Positions 18,006 through 27,218 are shown, counted from the first letter of the stretch. The stretch is 64,000 nucleotides of DNA from Pseudomonas vlassakiae (GCF_014269035.2 NZ_JABWRP020000008.1:161721-225720); one strand, 5' to 3'. The notes: generated from the sequence alone by a model not told the origin. Numbers and translations are program-made.

Positions 18006-18917
18006 TTATTGCGGACCCATCTTGTCCATCAGTGCTGCGAGCAGCTCGTACTCTTCGGCGCTCAGGTCGGTCAGCGGGGTGCGCACCGGGCCTGCGTCGT
18101 AACCGGCGATCCTGGCGCCGGCCTTGACGATGCTCACGGCGTAGCCGGCCTTGCGGTTACGGATGTCCAGGTACGGCAGGAAGAAGTCGTCGATCAGCTT
18201 GGCCACGGTGGCGTGATCGTCACGGGCGATGGCGTGGTAGAAGTCCATCGCGGTCTTCGGAATGAAGTTGAACACTGCCGAAGAGTACACCGGCACACCC
18301 AATGCCTTGTAGGCCGCTGCATACACCTCGGCAGTCGGCAGGCCACCCAGGTAGCTGAAACGATCACCCAGGCGGCGACGGATCGACACCATCAGTTCGA
18401 TATCGCCCAGGCCGTCCTTGTAGCCGATCAGGTTCGGGCAGCGCTCGGCCAGCTGCTCCAGCAGGTTGGCATTCAGGCGGCAGACATTGCGGTTGTACAC
18501 CACCACGCCGATGTTGACCGACTTGCACACCGCTTCGACGTGGGCGGCAACGCCGTCCTGGCTGGCTTCGGTGAGGTAGTGCGGCAGCAGCAGCAGGCCC
18601 TTGGCGCCCAGGCGCTCGGCTTCTTGTGCATATTCGATGGCCTGGCGGGTGGAACCACCGACGCCGGCGAGGATTGGCACCGACTTGGCGCAGGTGTCGA
18701 CTGCCGTCTTGATCACCTGGCTGTACTCACTGGCGGCCAGGGAGAAGAACTCACCGGTGCCACCGGCGGCGAACAGGGCGCTGGCGCCGTAAGGGGCGAG
18801 CCATTCCAGGCGCTTGATGTAGCCAGCCTGGTTGAAGTCGCCCTGGGCATTGAAGTCGGTGACCGGGAAAGACAGCAGGCCGTGGGAGAGGATGGATTTC
18901 AGTTCTTGTGGAGTCAT
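18006..18917 (-). CDS. kdgD: 5-dehydro-4-deoxyglucarate dehydratase
   Basis: The 303-residue protein belongs to the DHDPS/NAL (class I aldolase-like) superfamily. It dehydrates and decarboxylates 5-keto-4-deoxyglucarate to alpha-ketoglutaric semialdehyde. Visible motifs are [11 protein letters not shown] (GTGE loop), the catalytic Tyr region [10 protein letters not shown] and the Schiff-base Lys in [11 protein letters not shown]. The start at 18917 (MTPQELKS) gives the usual family length; an ATG at 18929 would add four residues. It is the first gene of the operon, with the GntR-type operator candidate 59 bases upstream. Confidence 0.93.
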   Translation of the reverse strand: MTPQELKSILSHGLLSFPVTDFNAQGDFNQAGYIKRLEWLAPYGASALFAAGGTGEFFSLAASEYSQVIKTAVDTCAKSVPILAGVGGSTRQAIEYAQEAERLGAKGLLLLPHYLTEASQDGVAAHVEAVCKSVNIGVVVYNRNVCRLNANLLEQLAERCPNLIGYKDGLGDIELMVSIRRRLGDRFSYLGGLPTAEVYAAAYKALGVPVYSSAVFNFIPKTAMDFYHAIARDDHATVAKLIDDFFLPYLDIRNRKAGYAVSIVKAGARIAGYDAGPVRTPLTDLSAEEYELLAALMDKMGPQ

Positions 18918-18975
18918 TGTTGTAGGCATCCTGTGGCGCTTGGGGTGAAAGGGTGTTGTTCTGCGTTGGAGGTAA

Positions 18976-18989
18976 GTTATCGTACAACT
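18976..18989. promoter_or_regulatory. Candidate operator upstream of kdgD
   Basis: GTTATCGTACAACT contains the imperfect dyad GTTATCGTACAAC. It matches 13 of 14 bases of the site before the FadR-type regulator gene at 12323. Its position, 59 bases before the kdgD start, fits a repressor site over the promoter. Confidence 0.55.
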
Positions 18990-19068
18990 TGGGTAATGAA
19001 CAGTCCCCTGCAGAAATTTTTTGTGAGGGCGCACAGGTGATCGGTGCAAGGTTGGTGCTGGTGCAAAT

Positions 19069-19279
19069 ATCGAGCGCCGCCCGCGCGGCGCATCGCGGAT
19101 AAATCCGCTCCTACGGTTTGTTGCAACGTGGCCATGCCTGCGAGGCCATGGTTGTCAGCCGGTTTTCACGGCTCAAGTCATGCATCAAGGCTGGCAACTA
19201 TGGCGTAACAGGTTCGGCACGTTGCAACAAACTGTAGGAGCGGATTTATCCGCGATGCGCCGCGCGGGCGGCGCTCGAT
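19069..19279. repeat. Long inverted repeat, paired 62-bp REP-like elements
   Basis: Arms at 19069-19130 and 19218-19279 are complementary at 61 of 62 positions, separated by 87 bases. Each arm contains GTAGGAGCGGATTTATCCGCG, itself a small hairpin, and a GC-rich GCGCCGCGCGGGCGGCG tract. This is a second repeat family, different from the CTTCGCGGG REPs elsewhere in the window. It fills the gap between the kdgD promoter and the C26 peptidase gene. Confidence 0.88.
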
Positions 19280-19485
19280 CTCATAGGCGCAAAAGATCTG
19301 ACGACAACCAATCGGCAGTCATCATATCTCTTAAGGAGGGAGGGGAAAAAACGATCGCGGAGACAGGCACAAGCCCGCCGCCCGCTTCCACGGGAAGTGT
19401 TCTGGGACCAGCAGAGGGTGACCGGGGAAGCGGGGGCGACCTTGCGCCGCCCCGCGATCAAAGCTAACGAAGCTGAAACCGGGTA
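19280..19485. other. Intergenic stretch without a recognised gene
   Basis: About 200 bases between the long inverted repeat and the C26 peptidase gene. It holds a purine-rich AGGAGGGAGGGG run at about 19335-19347 and no convincing ORF. A short plus-strand open frame across it also spans the repeat and shows no protein-like composition. Confidence 0.5.
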
Positions 19486-20295
19486 TCAGGCAGCCTGCTG
19501 GCACTTGATCTGGCTTTTGCGCACCTGCGCGCGGCAGGCATCGCCGAAGGCCTGGAAGATCTTGATCGAATCAGGGTTCTTCGCCGCTTGCCATTCCGGG
19601 TGCCACTGCACGGCAAACAGGAACGGCGAGATGCTTGGCGCGTGGATCGCCTCGACCAGGCCATCTTCGGCGTGGGCGATCGGCTCGATGCCGGCGCCAA
19701 GGTTGCGCAGGCCCTGGCCATGCAGCGAGTTGACGCGGATCTCGTCGGTGCCCAGGGTTTCATGCAGCCAGCTGTCCGGCTTGATCTTCACGCCATGCAC
19801 CTGGGCGTATTGCACATCGACCGGGTCTTCCGGGTTTTCCCGGTGGTCGTTGAAGCCAGGCTCGGCGTAGACCTTCTGGTAAATGTCGCCGCCCAGGGCA
19901 ACGTTGATTTCCTGCATGCCGCGGCAGATGCCGAAAATCGGCAGGCCGCGCTTGAGCGCTGCCTTCACCAGGGGGATGTCGAACAGGTCGCGGTTCTTGT
20001 CCTGGCCTTTGCCAGGGGTTTCGTTTTCCTGGCCGTACAGGGTCGGGTCGATGTTACTACCGGCACCGGTCAGGTACACGCCGTCGGCCATGTCCAGATA
20101 GGTCTCCAGGTCATCGATGCCACAGCAGGTGGGCACCAGTACCGGGACGCAATCGGCGAAGTCGACCAGCGGGGTGATGTATTTGTGGGTCATGACCTGA
20201 TAGTCATGGCCTTTGCGCTCTTGGCTGCCCATGGTCATCAGGACGACGGGTTTGCGCAGGGAAGGTTGCTTGTTGCCAATGTTGCTGTTGGACAT
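19486..20295 (-). CDS. Class I glutamine amidotransferase-like hydrolase, peptidase C26 (gamma-glutamyl-GABA hydrolase type)
   Basis: The 269-residue protein is a PuuD/SpuA-like class I glutamine amidotransferase fold. The nucleophile Cys is in PIFGICRGMQEIN, and the catalytic His-Glu pair is in FAVQWHPEW. The family cleaves gamma-glutamyl amides such as gamma-Glu-GABA. Here it lies apart from other puu genes and beside the D-lysine transport region, so a role on a gamma-glutamylated amine or lysine derivative is possible but unproven. Length is near the family norm of about 250. Confidence 0.85.
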   Translation of the reverse strand: MSNSNIGNKQPSLRKPVVLMTMGSQERKGHDYQVMTHKYITPLVDFADCVPVLVPTCCGIDDLETYLDMADGVYLTGAGSNIDPTLYGQENETPGKGQDKNRDLFDIPLVKAALKRGLPIFGICRGMQEINVALGGDIYQKVYAEPGFNDHRENPEDPVDVQYAQVHGVKIKPDSWLHETLGTDEIRVNSLHGQGLRNLGAGIEPIAHAEDGLVEAIHAPSISPFLFAVQWHPEWQAAKNPDSIKIFQAFGDACRAQVRKSQIKCQQAA

Positions 20296-20492
20296 ATGTC
20301 ACCTTATGACAGGGCTCTGCCTGTCGTTGTTGTGCAGGTGCACGGCCCGTGGCCTTGATGTGCTACCTGAAGTCCCGAGCACTGCCGGCTCATCACGGGA
20401 CGATTCCGGTCGGGGCTTGTTGATAGCTTGCCAGAGCCGTTCGATATGTCAAACGAGCAAAAAGCGGTTAAGGCGCCGAATTACGGGGCCAT

Positions 20493-20522
20493 AACCCTTG
20501 CGAGCCTGAGCCGGCAAGGGTT
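20493..20522. terminator. Hairpin in the gap after the ABC transporter operon
   Basis: AACCCTTGC and GCAAGGGTT form a perfect 9-bp stem with a 12-base loop, 71 bases past the end of the ATPase gene. There is no clear T run. The rest of 20296-20592 shows only an AT-rich patch (TTATATTTAAC, about 20542) and no gene. Confidence 0.45.
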
Positions 20523-20592
20523 TGGCGGGGGCTATGGTCAATTATATTTAACGACGCAGTCGGTTCATTGCAGCGCTGCAATGATCGACCGC

Positions 20593-21375
<783 letters not shown>

Positions 21376-21397
21376 GTTGTTGTTCTCCCGCTGGGTG

Positions 21398-22642
21398 TCA
21401 GTCGAAACGTGCCGCGCTGTAAGGCGCAGGGTCAGTGAAAGGGCGCTCGCCCGTGAGCAGCTCGGCCACCAGGCGGCCGCTGACAGGGCCCAGGGTCAGG
21501 CCGTGGTGGGCGTGGCCGAAATTGAACCAAAGGCCTTTATGCCGTGGCGCAGGGCCGATTACCGGGCGCATGTCGGGCAGGCAGGGCCGGCGGCCGAGCC
21601 AGGGCTTGTCATCAAGGCGCTCACCCAGCGCCGGGAACAGCTTGCGCGCCAGCGCTTCGCAGCGCTTGAGCTGGATCTCGTTGCCCGGTGCGTCACTGGC
21701 GGCGAACTCGATACCGGTGGTCAGGCGCACGCCGCGGGCCATCGGCGCCAGTACATAGCCACCCTGGGTGTCGCAGATCGCATGCAGCAGCTGCGCACCC
21801 TCGCGGGTGCTGTAGTGCATGTGGTAGCCACGCTTGATGCCCAGCGGAATGCGGTAGCCCAGGCGCTCGAACAGGTCGCCCGACTGTGGCCCGAGGCAGG
21901 CCACCACCTCCTCGGCGGTAATCAGCCCCCGTTGGCTGTCGACCTGCCACCGGCCGTCGACCTGGCGCAGGCTGCGCGCATCGCCATGCACGAACTGCCC
22001 GCCGCGCTGCACGAACAGTGCGGCATAGCCACGGGTGAGGGCGCCGGGGTTGGTGACGGTCTTCGGATCGAGCCAGTGGATGCCGCCGACCACGGTGCTG
22101 TCGAGCTGGTGCTCGCACGCCTGCAACTGGCCACGTTCGAGGATCTGGTACTGCAGGCCGTAACGGGCCAGGCCCTTGAGCTCGGCCTTGGCCTGCTGGA
22201 ACAGCACCGGGTCGCGATAGACCTCGATCCAGCCTTTGGCCTGGATCAGCCCTTCAAGGCCGGCCGCCTGGACCAGCGCATCATGTTCCTCGACGCTGCG
22301 CTGAACCAGCGGCAGCATGTCGGCCGCGGCCCCGGCCAGGCGCCCGGGCGCCGACTGTTGCCAGTAGCGCAGCAGCCACGGCGCCGCCTTGGGCAAGTGC
22401 AGCACGCTGTAGCGCACATCGGGCTGGCGGTTCAGCCCATAGCGCAGCAAGGCGCCGAATTGCCGCGGGAAGGCATAGGGGATCACGCTGGAGCGCTCGA
22501 TCAGCCCGGCGTTGCCATGGCTGGTGCCGGTGCCGGGGTCATCGCGGTCGAGCAGGATCACCTGGCGCCCGCGGGCCTGCAGGTGCAGCGCGGTACTGAC
22601 ACCGACGATGCCGGCGCCGAGGACAAGGGTCTGGCAATGCAT
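21398..22642 (-). CDS. amaD: FAD-dependent D-amino acid dehydrogenase/oxidase, AmaD-like
   Basis: The 414-residue protein is a DadA/DAO-family flavoprotein. The N-terminal dinucleotide motif is VLGAGIVGVSTALHL, followed by DRDDPGTGTSHGNAG. The C-terminal FAD region has GHAHHGLTLGPVSGRLVAE. It oxidatively deaminates a D-amino acid. Placed inside a polar amino-acid ABC operon next to dpkA and amaC, it fits AmaD, the P. putida enzyme acting on D-lysine. That would yield the 2-keto acid, which cyclises to piperideine-2-carboxylate for DpkA. The substrate is inferred from context and from remembered P. putida gene order. Confidence 0.83.
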   Translation of the reverse strand: MHCQTLVLGAGIVGVSTALHLQARGRQVILLDRDDPGTGTSHGNAGLIERSSVIPYAFPRQFGALLRYGLNRQPDVRYSVLHLPKAAPWLLRYWQQSAPGRLAGAAADMLPLVQRSVEEHDALVQAAGLEGLIQAKGWIEVYRDPVLFQQAKAELKGLARYGLQYQILERGQLQACEHQLDSTVVGGIHWLDPKTVTNPGALTRGYAALFVQRGGQFVHGDARSLRQVDGRWQVDSQRGLITAEEVVACLGPQSGDLFERLGYRIPLGIKRGYHMHYSTREGAQLLHAICDTQGGYVLAPMARGVRLTTGIEFAASDAPGNEIQLKRCEALARKLFPALGERLDDKPWLGRRPCLPDMRPVIGPAPRHKGLWFNFGHAHHGLTLGPVSGRLVAELLTGERPFTDPAPYSAARFD

Positions 22643-22657
22643 GGATGTATCCTTCGG

Positions 22658-23368
22658 TCAGTTCAGGTGGCGGCCCAGGCGGGCTTCCAGGTGTTTGAGC
22701 ACGCGTCGGACCAGCTCGACGATCACCAGGTAGAGCACCGCGGCCCAGAGGTAGATCTGGAAGTCGAAACTGCGCGAGAACGCCAGCTTGGTCACGCCCA
22801 TCAGGTCGTAGAGGGTCACCAGCGAGGCGATGGCGCTGGCCTTGATCATCAGGATCAGCTCGTTGCCCAGCGGCCCGATGGCCACCAGCAACGATTGCGG
22901 CAGGATGACCTTGAAGAAGGTGGTCGAACGCTTGAGGTTCAGTGCCCGTGCCGCTTCGTACTGCCCCGGCGCCACGGCCATCAGGCTGCCGCGGAAGATC
23001 TCGGCCTGGTAGGCGGCGGTGTTCAGGGTGAACGCCAGCAAGGTGCAGAACCAGGCTTCACGGAAGAACCACCAGAGGCCCAGGTCCTGCCAGAAGCCCT
23101 TGAGCGAGCCCAGGCCGTAATACAGCAGAAACAGCTGTGCCAGCAGTGGCGAGCCGCGGAAGAAGTAGATGTAGCCGGCCGCCATGCGTTGCAGCAAGCG
23201 GTGGTGCGAGAGGCGCGCCAGCGCCAGCAGCAGGCCGAGCACGGCGCCCAGGCTGAAGGAGATCGCCACCAGCTTGGCGGTCACCAGCAGGCCATCGACG
23301 AAGCGCGGGCCATAGCGCTCCAGCAGGTCCGGGTCCAGTACCAGGCCCAGCAGTTGTTCGGCACTCAT
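22658..23368 (-). CDS. Polar amino-acid ABC transporter permease 2
   Basis: The 236-residue HisM/GlnP-type permease has about five membrane segments and the conserved cytoplasmic EAA loop (EAARALNLKRSTTFFKVILPQ, around residues 145-165) that docks the ATPase. It overlaps the upstream permease gene by 4 bases (ATGA), so the two are translationally coupled and probably form a heterodimer. The amaD gene follows after 15 bases. Confidence 0.92.
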   Translation of the reverse strand: MSAEQLLGLVLDPDLLERYGPRFVDGLLVTAKLVAISFSLGAVLGLLLALARLSHHRLLQRMAAGYIYFFRGSPLLAQLFLLYYGLGSLKGFWQDLGLWWFFREAWFCTLLAFTLNTAAYQAEIFRGSLMAVAPGQYEAARALNLKRSTTFFKVILPQSLLVAIGPLGNELILMIKASAIASLVTLYDLMGVTKLAFSRSFDFQIYLWAAVLYLVIVELVRRVLKHLEARLGRHLN

Positions 23369-24084
23369 GCGCGTGCTCCTTGCAGGTGGCGGTTGCTGCG
23401 GCGCTCGATATAGGCGAAGACCCGCCCGGAGACTGCCGAGAACAGCAGGTAAGCCAGGCAGGCGACGCCATAGAAGAACATCGGCTCCTTGGTCACGCTG
23501 ACCGCAAGGTTGGTCTGGCGCATCAGGTCGACCAGCGAGATGGTGGATACCAGCGAAGTGTCCTTGAGCAACGACAGCCAGTTGTTCGACAGGCCTGGCA
23601 GGGCGATGCGGGTCAGTTGCGGCAGCACCACCTTGAAGAACCCGGTGCGCTTGCTCAGGCCCAGCGCCGAGCAGGCCTCCAGCTGGCCCTTGGGCAGGGT
23701 CTTGAACGCCGCCAGCCAGATTTCGCTGGAGAACGCTGCGAAGACCAGGCTGAAGGCGATCATGGCGGCCAGGAAGGTGTTGATCAGGAACTCGCCTTCA
23801 TAACCCATGGCGGCCAGCAGCTTTTGTGCAGCGATCTGGCAGCCGTAATAGATGATCAGCAAGGTCAGCAACTCGGGCAGCCCGCGGAACACCGTGGAAA
23901 AGCTGGTGGCCCAGGCTCGGGCCAGGCGTTTGCGCGAGCGCGCCGCCAGGGCGACGGCCAGGCCCAGCGGCAGGCCGATGGGCAGGCAGGCGAGGGCCAG
24001 CGACACGGTAACCAGCGCGCCGGCCAGCAGCGCCTGGCCCCAGCCGCCACTGGCGAAGGACAGCAAGGACAATTGATCGAGCAT
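23365..24084 (-). CDS. Polar amino-acid ABC transporter permease 1
   Basis: The start at 24084 (MLDQLSLLSF) is chosen because it begins the membrane protein proper; the frame upstream runs through tandem repeats and is not coding. The 239-residue HisQ-type permease has about five membrane segments and the EAA loop EACSALGLSKRTGFFKVVLPQ. It pairs with permease 2. A 245-base gap with a repeat hairpin separates it from the binding-protein gene, which could reduce downstream transcription relative to the binding protein. Confidence 0.92.
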   Translation of the reverse strand: MLDQLSLLSFASGGWGQALLAGALVTVSLALACLPIGLPLGLAVALAARSRKRLARAWATSFSTVFRGLPELLTLLIIYYGCQIAAQKLLAAMGYEGEFLINTFLAAMIAFSLVFAAFSSEIWLAAFKTLPKGQLEACSALGLSKRTGFFKVVLPQLTRIALPGLSNNWLSLLKDTSLVSTISLVDLMRQTNLAVSVTKEPMFFYGVACLAYLLFSAVSGRVFAYIERRSNRHLQGARA

Positions 24085-24117
24085 GACGAACCCCTTTGAC
24101 GGGTAATGCGGTGTCTG

Positions 24118-24306
24118 TGTGGGAATGCCTGTGGGAATGCCTGTGGGAATGCCTGTGGGAATGCCTGTGGGAGCGGCCTTGCGTCGCGAAAGGGCTGCGC
24201 AGCAGCCCCAGGATTTATGCATCAGCACAGAATGCCGGGGCCGCCTTGCGGCCCTTTCGCGACGCAAGGCCGCTCCCACAGGCCGCTCCCACAGGCCGCT
24301 CCTACA
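24118..24306. repeat. REP hairpin flanked by two different tandem arrays
   Basis: A perfect 30-bp inverted repeat (24166-24195 and 24251-24280) containing CTTGCGTCGCGAAAGGGC forms the core. One side carries four exact copies of TGTGGGAATGCC (24118-24165) running into the hairpin arm. The other side carries three copies of GGCCGCTCCCACA, the third with one change (24268-24306). The element sits between the binding-protein gene and the first permease gene of one ABC operon. Confidence 0.9.
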
Positions 24307-24329
24307 CAAATTGCGCAGTTTTCCGAAGA

Positions 24330-25082
24330 TCAGTTGTAGATATCGAAGGCAAAGTACTTGCTGGCGATCTTCTGGTAGGTGCCGTTGGCAACGATCTCGG
24401 CCAGTGCGGTGTTCAGCCGCTGGCGCAGCGCGTCATCGTCCTTGCGCACGGCAATCGCAGCGTCGGCCTTGGTGTTGGCTACATCGCCAAGGATCTTGCA
24501 GCAGTCGCCGCCATTCTTGTTCATCCACTCGTGCAGCGGGAACTTGTCGGCGATCACCCCGTCCAGGCGGCCGGCGGCGAGGTCGGCGTTGGCCTCGTCC
24601 ATGGTCGGGTAGAGCTTCACCTCGGCGCCGGCCTTGGCGTAAACGTCTTCGGCATAGATGGCCTGGGTCGAGGACGACTGGGCGCCGACGGTATAGCCGT
24701 CGAACGTGGTTTGCGCGTCGCTGATCTTGCTGTCCTTGGCCACGGCGACGGTCAGCGGGGTGCGGTAGTAGTGGTCGGTGAAGGCGATTTTCTTGCGCCG
24801 TTCCTCGGTGTCGATCATCGAGGCCACCACCGCGTCGTACTTGCGCGCCATCAAGGCGGGAATGATGCCTTCCCAGTCCTGGGCAACCAGGGTGCATTCG
24901 ACTTTCATCTGCTCGCACAGGGCATGGGTGATGTCGATGTCGAAGCCGTGCAGCTGATTATCGGCATCGACATAGTTGAAGGGCGGGTAGGCCCCTTCGG
25001 TGGCGAAGCGCAGGGTCTCGGCGCTGGCGTTAGCGGCCAGCAGCAGGGCACACGCACCCAGCATTGCCATGGTCTTGTTCAT
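24330..25082 (-). CDS. Periplasmic amino-acid-binding protein of the ABC transporter
   Basis: The 250-residue SBP_bac_3 protein has a Sec signal peptide (cleavage near ASA-ET, about residue 21). The family start pattern is LRFATEGAYPPFNYVD, followed by GFDIDITHALCEQM and the ligand-loop segments VASMIDTEERRKKIAFTDHYY and GRLDGVIADKFPLHEW. The TDxYY pattern is typical of lysine/arginine/ornithine and histidine binders, which suits the D-lysine genes nearby. It begins 21 bases after the RpiR regulator gene, so the two may share a transcript. Confidence 0.9.
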   Translation of the reverse strand: MNKTMAMLGACALLLAANASAETLRFATEGAYPPFNYVDADNQLHGFDIDITHALCEQMKVECTLVAQDWEGIIPALMARKYDAVVASMIDTEERRKKIAFTDHYYRTPLTVAVAKDSKISDAQTTFDGYTVGAQSSSTQAIYAEDVYAKAGAEVKLYPTMDEANADLAAGRLDGVIADKFPLHEWMNKNGGDCCKILGDVANTKADAAIAVRKDDDALRQRLNTALAEIVANGTYQKIASKYFAFDIYN

Positions 25083-25103
25083 CTCGCACCTCTTGCACTC
25101 TTG

Positions 25104-25976
25104 CTATTGTTGTTTGCCCGCGGGCCACGAGGTGTAGCCGACGAACTCGTTATGTAGAGCGGCAGTTGCTTCCAAGCGTTTTTCAACATCAGGCCCGAGC
25201 TTCTTGCAGACCTCGTTGACCATCAGGTGCACCCACGACAGCATGGTCGCGGTGGACTCCCAGAACAGGTTGAATTCGGTGGGGATGCGGAACACTTCGT
25301 CGGCATGGGCATCGGCCCAGTCGCAGAAGGTATCGGTCACCAGGGTGACCGGGATGCCGGCGGCGCGTGCCTTCTGGCACAGCTGCAGGGCGTGGCGCGA
25401 ATAGCGGCGGGCCTCGAACACCACCAGCGCGGTGTCTTCACTGCGGCCGAGCAGCACCTCGCCGAAGTGCCCGGCGCTGCCATCGACCAGCTGCACGCCA
25501 TCGCGCAGGTATTGCAGCAGGTGGCTCATGCACATGGCGATGCCGCGTTCGGTCTGGAAGCCGGCGATGCACACCCGTGGCTTTGCTGCCAGGCGCTGGG
25601 CCACGGCGTGCCAGGCGTCGCTCTGGCGGTATTCGTGGACGCGTACCAGCGCGGCGATTTCCCGCTCCAGGCTGCCGGCGTTGTCGCTGACATCCTGGTT
25701 CTGGCGGTATTCTTGCAGGCGATCACCCATCAGCCAGGGGCCGTCGCCGAGGTCGCTCTGCAGGTCTTGCTTGAGCGCCTTGAGATGGGCATAACCGAGG
25801 GAGCGGCAGAAACGCCCGACGCTGGACTCGCTGACACCCAGCTTGGCGGCAATGCTGGCCGAGGTCTGGAACGGCAGTTCGTGCAGGTTGGCGAGCATGT
25901 AGCTGGCGATCTTGCGGCCTGAGGCTGCGGCCCCTTGCAGGCTGTTTTCCAGGCGTTGCTTGATCGGTTGGCTCAT
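25104..25976 (-). CDS. RpiR-family transcriptional regulator of the D-lysine region
   Basis: The 290-residue protein has an N-terminal HTH_6 domain (about residues 1-77, with TSASIAAKLGVSESSVGRFCRSLGY). A SIS domain follows (about 120-255), the sugar-isomerase fold used by RpiR proteins to sense phosphosugars or other metabolites. It lies directly upstream of the binding-protein gene and is divergent from dpkA. Their 143-base intergenic region holds a TGACAG-N4-CTGTCA palindrome. Control of both directions by this protein is a reasonable inference. Confidence 0.88.
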   Translation of the reverse strand: MSQPIKQRLENSLQGAAASGRKIASYMLANLHELPFQTSASIAAKLGVSESSVGRFCRSLGYAHLKALKQDLQSDLGDGPWLMGDRLQEYRQNQDVSDNAGSLEREIAALVRVHEYRQSDAWHAVAQRLAAKPRVCIAGFQTERGIAMCMSHLLQYLRDGVQLVDGSAGHFGEVLLGRSEDTALVVFEARRYSRHALQLCQKARAAGIPVTLVTDTFCDWADAHADEVFRIPTEFNLFWESTATMLSWVHLMVNEVCKKLGPDVEKRLEATAALHNEFVGYTSWPAGKQQ

Positions 25977-26038
25977 GCTGCGGCTCCAGGTGAGGCGTGG
26001 AATAGAAAATGGCTGTTTTCTGTCATCGCGTCAACATT

Positions 26039-26054
26039 TGACAGATAGCTGTCA
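26039..26054. promoter_or_regulatory. Candidate RpiR operator between rpiR and dpkA
   Basis: TGACAGATAGCTGTCA is a dyad with perfect 6-bp arms and a 4-base centre. It sits in the divergent promoter region, about 65 bases from each gene start. A related TTCTGTCATC half-site occurs just upstream (about 26015). Confidence 0.5.
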
Positions 26055-26119
26055 CTTATCGGAAAGTTTTTGTCGTTGCATACGCTGTTGCCATTCCAAT
26101 TCCAAGAAAGGAGCTACAG

Positions 26120-27145
26120 ATGTCCGCACCTTCCACCAGCCCGCTCGTGCGCCTGCCCTTCGCCGAGCTGCAGGGGCTGTTGCAAGCGATCCTCCAGCAG
26201 CACGGTTGCAGCGAGGCGGTAGCCAACGTGCTGGCCCACAACTGCGCCAGTGCCCAGCGCGATGGCGCCCACAGCCATGGCGTGTTCCGTATTCCCGGTT
26301 ACGTTTCGACCCTGGCCAGTGGCTGGGTCGACGGGCGTGCCATCCCCCAGGTAACCGACCTGGCGCCAGGCTACGTGCGCGTGGATGCCGCCGGTGGTTT
26401 CGCCCAGCCCGCCCTGGCCGCAGCGCGTGGGTTGCTGGTGGAAAAGGCCCGCAGCGCCGGCATTGCCGTGCTGGCGATCCACAACTCGCACCATTTCGCT
26501 GCACTGTGGCCGGATGTCGAGCCCTTTGCCGATGAGGGCCTGGTGGCGCTGAGCGTGGTCAACAGCATGACCTGCGTGGTGCCGCACGGTGCGCGCAAAC
26601 CGCTGTTCGGCACCAACCCGATCGCCTTTGCCGCGCCGTGCGCCGGGCATGACCCGATCGTTTTCGACATGGCCACCAGCGCCATGGCCCACGGCGATGT
26701 GCAGATCGCTGCGCGGGCCGGCCAGGCATTGCCCGAGGGCATGGGCGTGGATGCCCAAGGCCAGCCGACCACCGACCCCAAGGCCATCCTCGAAGGCGGC
26801 GCGCTGTTGCCATTTGGCGGGCACAAGGGCTCGGCGCTGTCGATGATGGTCGAATTGCTGGCGGCGGCGCTGACCGGCGGGCATTTCTCCTGGGAATTCG
26901 ACTGGTCCGGCCACCCGGGGGCGAAAACGCCGTGGACCGGGCAACTGATCATCGTCATCGACCCGAGCAAGGCCGAGGGTGAGCGGTTTGCCCAGCGCAG
27001 CCGCGAACTGGTTGAGCAGATGCAAGCCGCCGGGTTGTCGCGCATGCCAGGCGAGCGTCGCTACCGCGAGCGGGAACAGGCCGAGCGGGAAGGGGTGGCG
27101 GTGACTGAACAGGAGTTGCAAGGCCTGAGAGAATTGCTCGGCTGA
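26120..27145 (+). CDS. dpkA: Delta1-piperideine-2-carboxylate/Delta1-pyrroline-2-carboxylate reductase
   Basis: The 341-residue protein belongs to the Ldh2/malate dehydrogenase-like NAD(P)H reductase family. Visible motifs are the HSHGVFRIPGY region with the catalytic His, NSHHFAALW, PHGARKPLFGTNPIAFA and LLPFGGHKGSALSMM. In P. putida DpkA reduces piperideine-2-carboxylate to L-pipecolate using NADPH, the step joining D-lysine to the pipecolate route. Length is close to published DpkA. GAAAGGAG lies 5-8 bases before the ATG. Divergent from the RpiR gene and followed by amaC. Confidence 0.9.
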   Translation: MSAPSTSPLVRLPFAELQGLLQAILQQHGCSEAVANVLAHNCASAQRDGAHSHGVFRIPGYVSTLASGWVDGRAIPQVTDLAPGYVRVDAAGGFAQPALAAARGLLVEKARSAGIAVLAIHNSHHFAALWPDVEPFADEGLVALSVVNSMTCVVPHGARKPLFGTNPIAFAAPCAGHDPIVFDMATSAMAHGDVQIAARAGQALPEGMGVDAQGQPTTDPKAILEGGALLPFGGHKGSALSMMVELLAAALTGGHFSWEFDWSGHPGAKTPWTGQLIIVIDPSKAEGERFAQRSRELVEQMQAAGLSRMPGERRYREREQAEREGVAVTEQELQGLRELLG

Positions 27146-27148
27146 ACC

Positions 27149-27176
27149 GCCCCTTTCGCGGGTTTACCCGCGAAGA
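27149..27176. repeat. Single REP element downstream of dpkA
   Basis: A short unit CCCCTTTCGCGGGTTTACCCGCGAAG, three bases after the dpkA stop codon. It may mark the end of the dpkA transcript. Confidence 0.7.
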
Positions 27177-27204
27177 ATCCAGCACGAATCCCCGGCTGTG
27201 CAAA

Positions 27205-27218
27205 GTTGCATAGACAAC
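27205..27218. promoter_or_regulatory. Dyad upstream of amaC
   Basis: GTTGCATAGACAAC has 4-base complementary ends (GTTG and CAAC) about 90 bases before amaC. A distantly similar dyad (CTTGTAAAGACAAG, about 28543) precedes the SdaC-type transporter gene. It could be a regulator site, but this is weak. Confidence 0.25.

Noticed and set aside
14944..18102. 1052-codon plus-strand open frame across garD and gudP
   Set aside because: It runs antisense through two well-supported genes and their intergenic gap and has His/Gln/Gly-rich shadow composition.
19180..19467. 95-codon plus-strand ORF between kdgD and the C26 hydrolase
   Set aside because: It runs through the arm of the long inverted repeat and has no protein-like composition.
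24118..24306. Possible CRISPR array
   Set aside because: Units are 12-13 bases, directly abutting, with no spacers and no cas genes.
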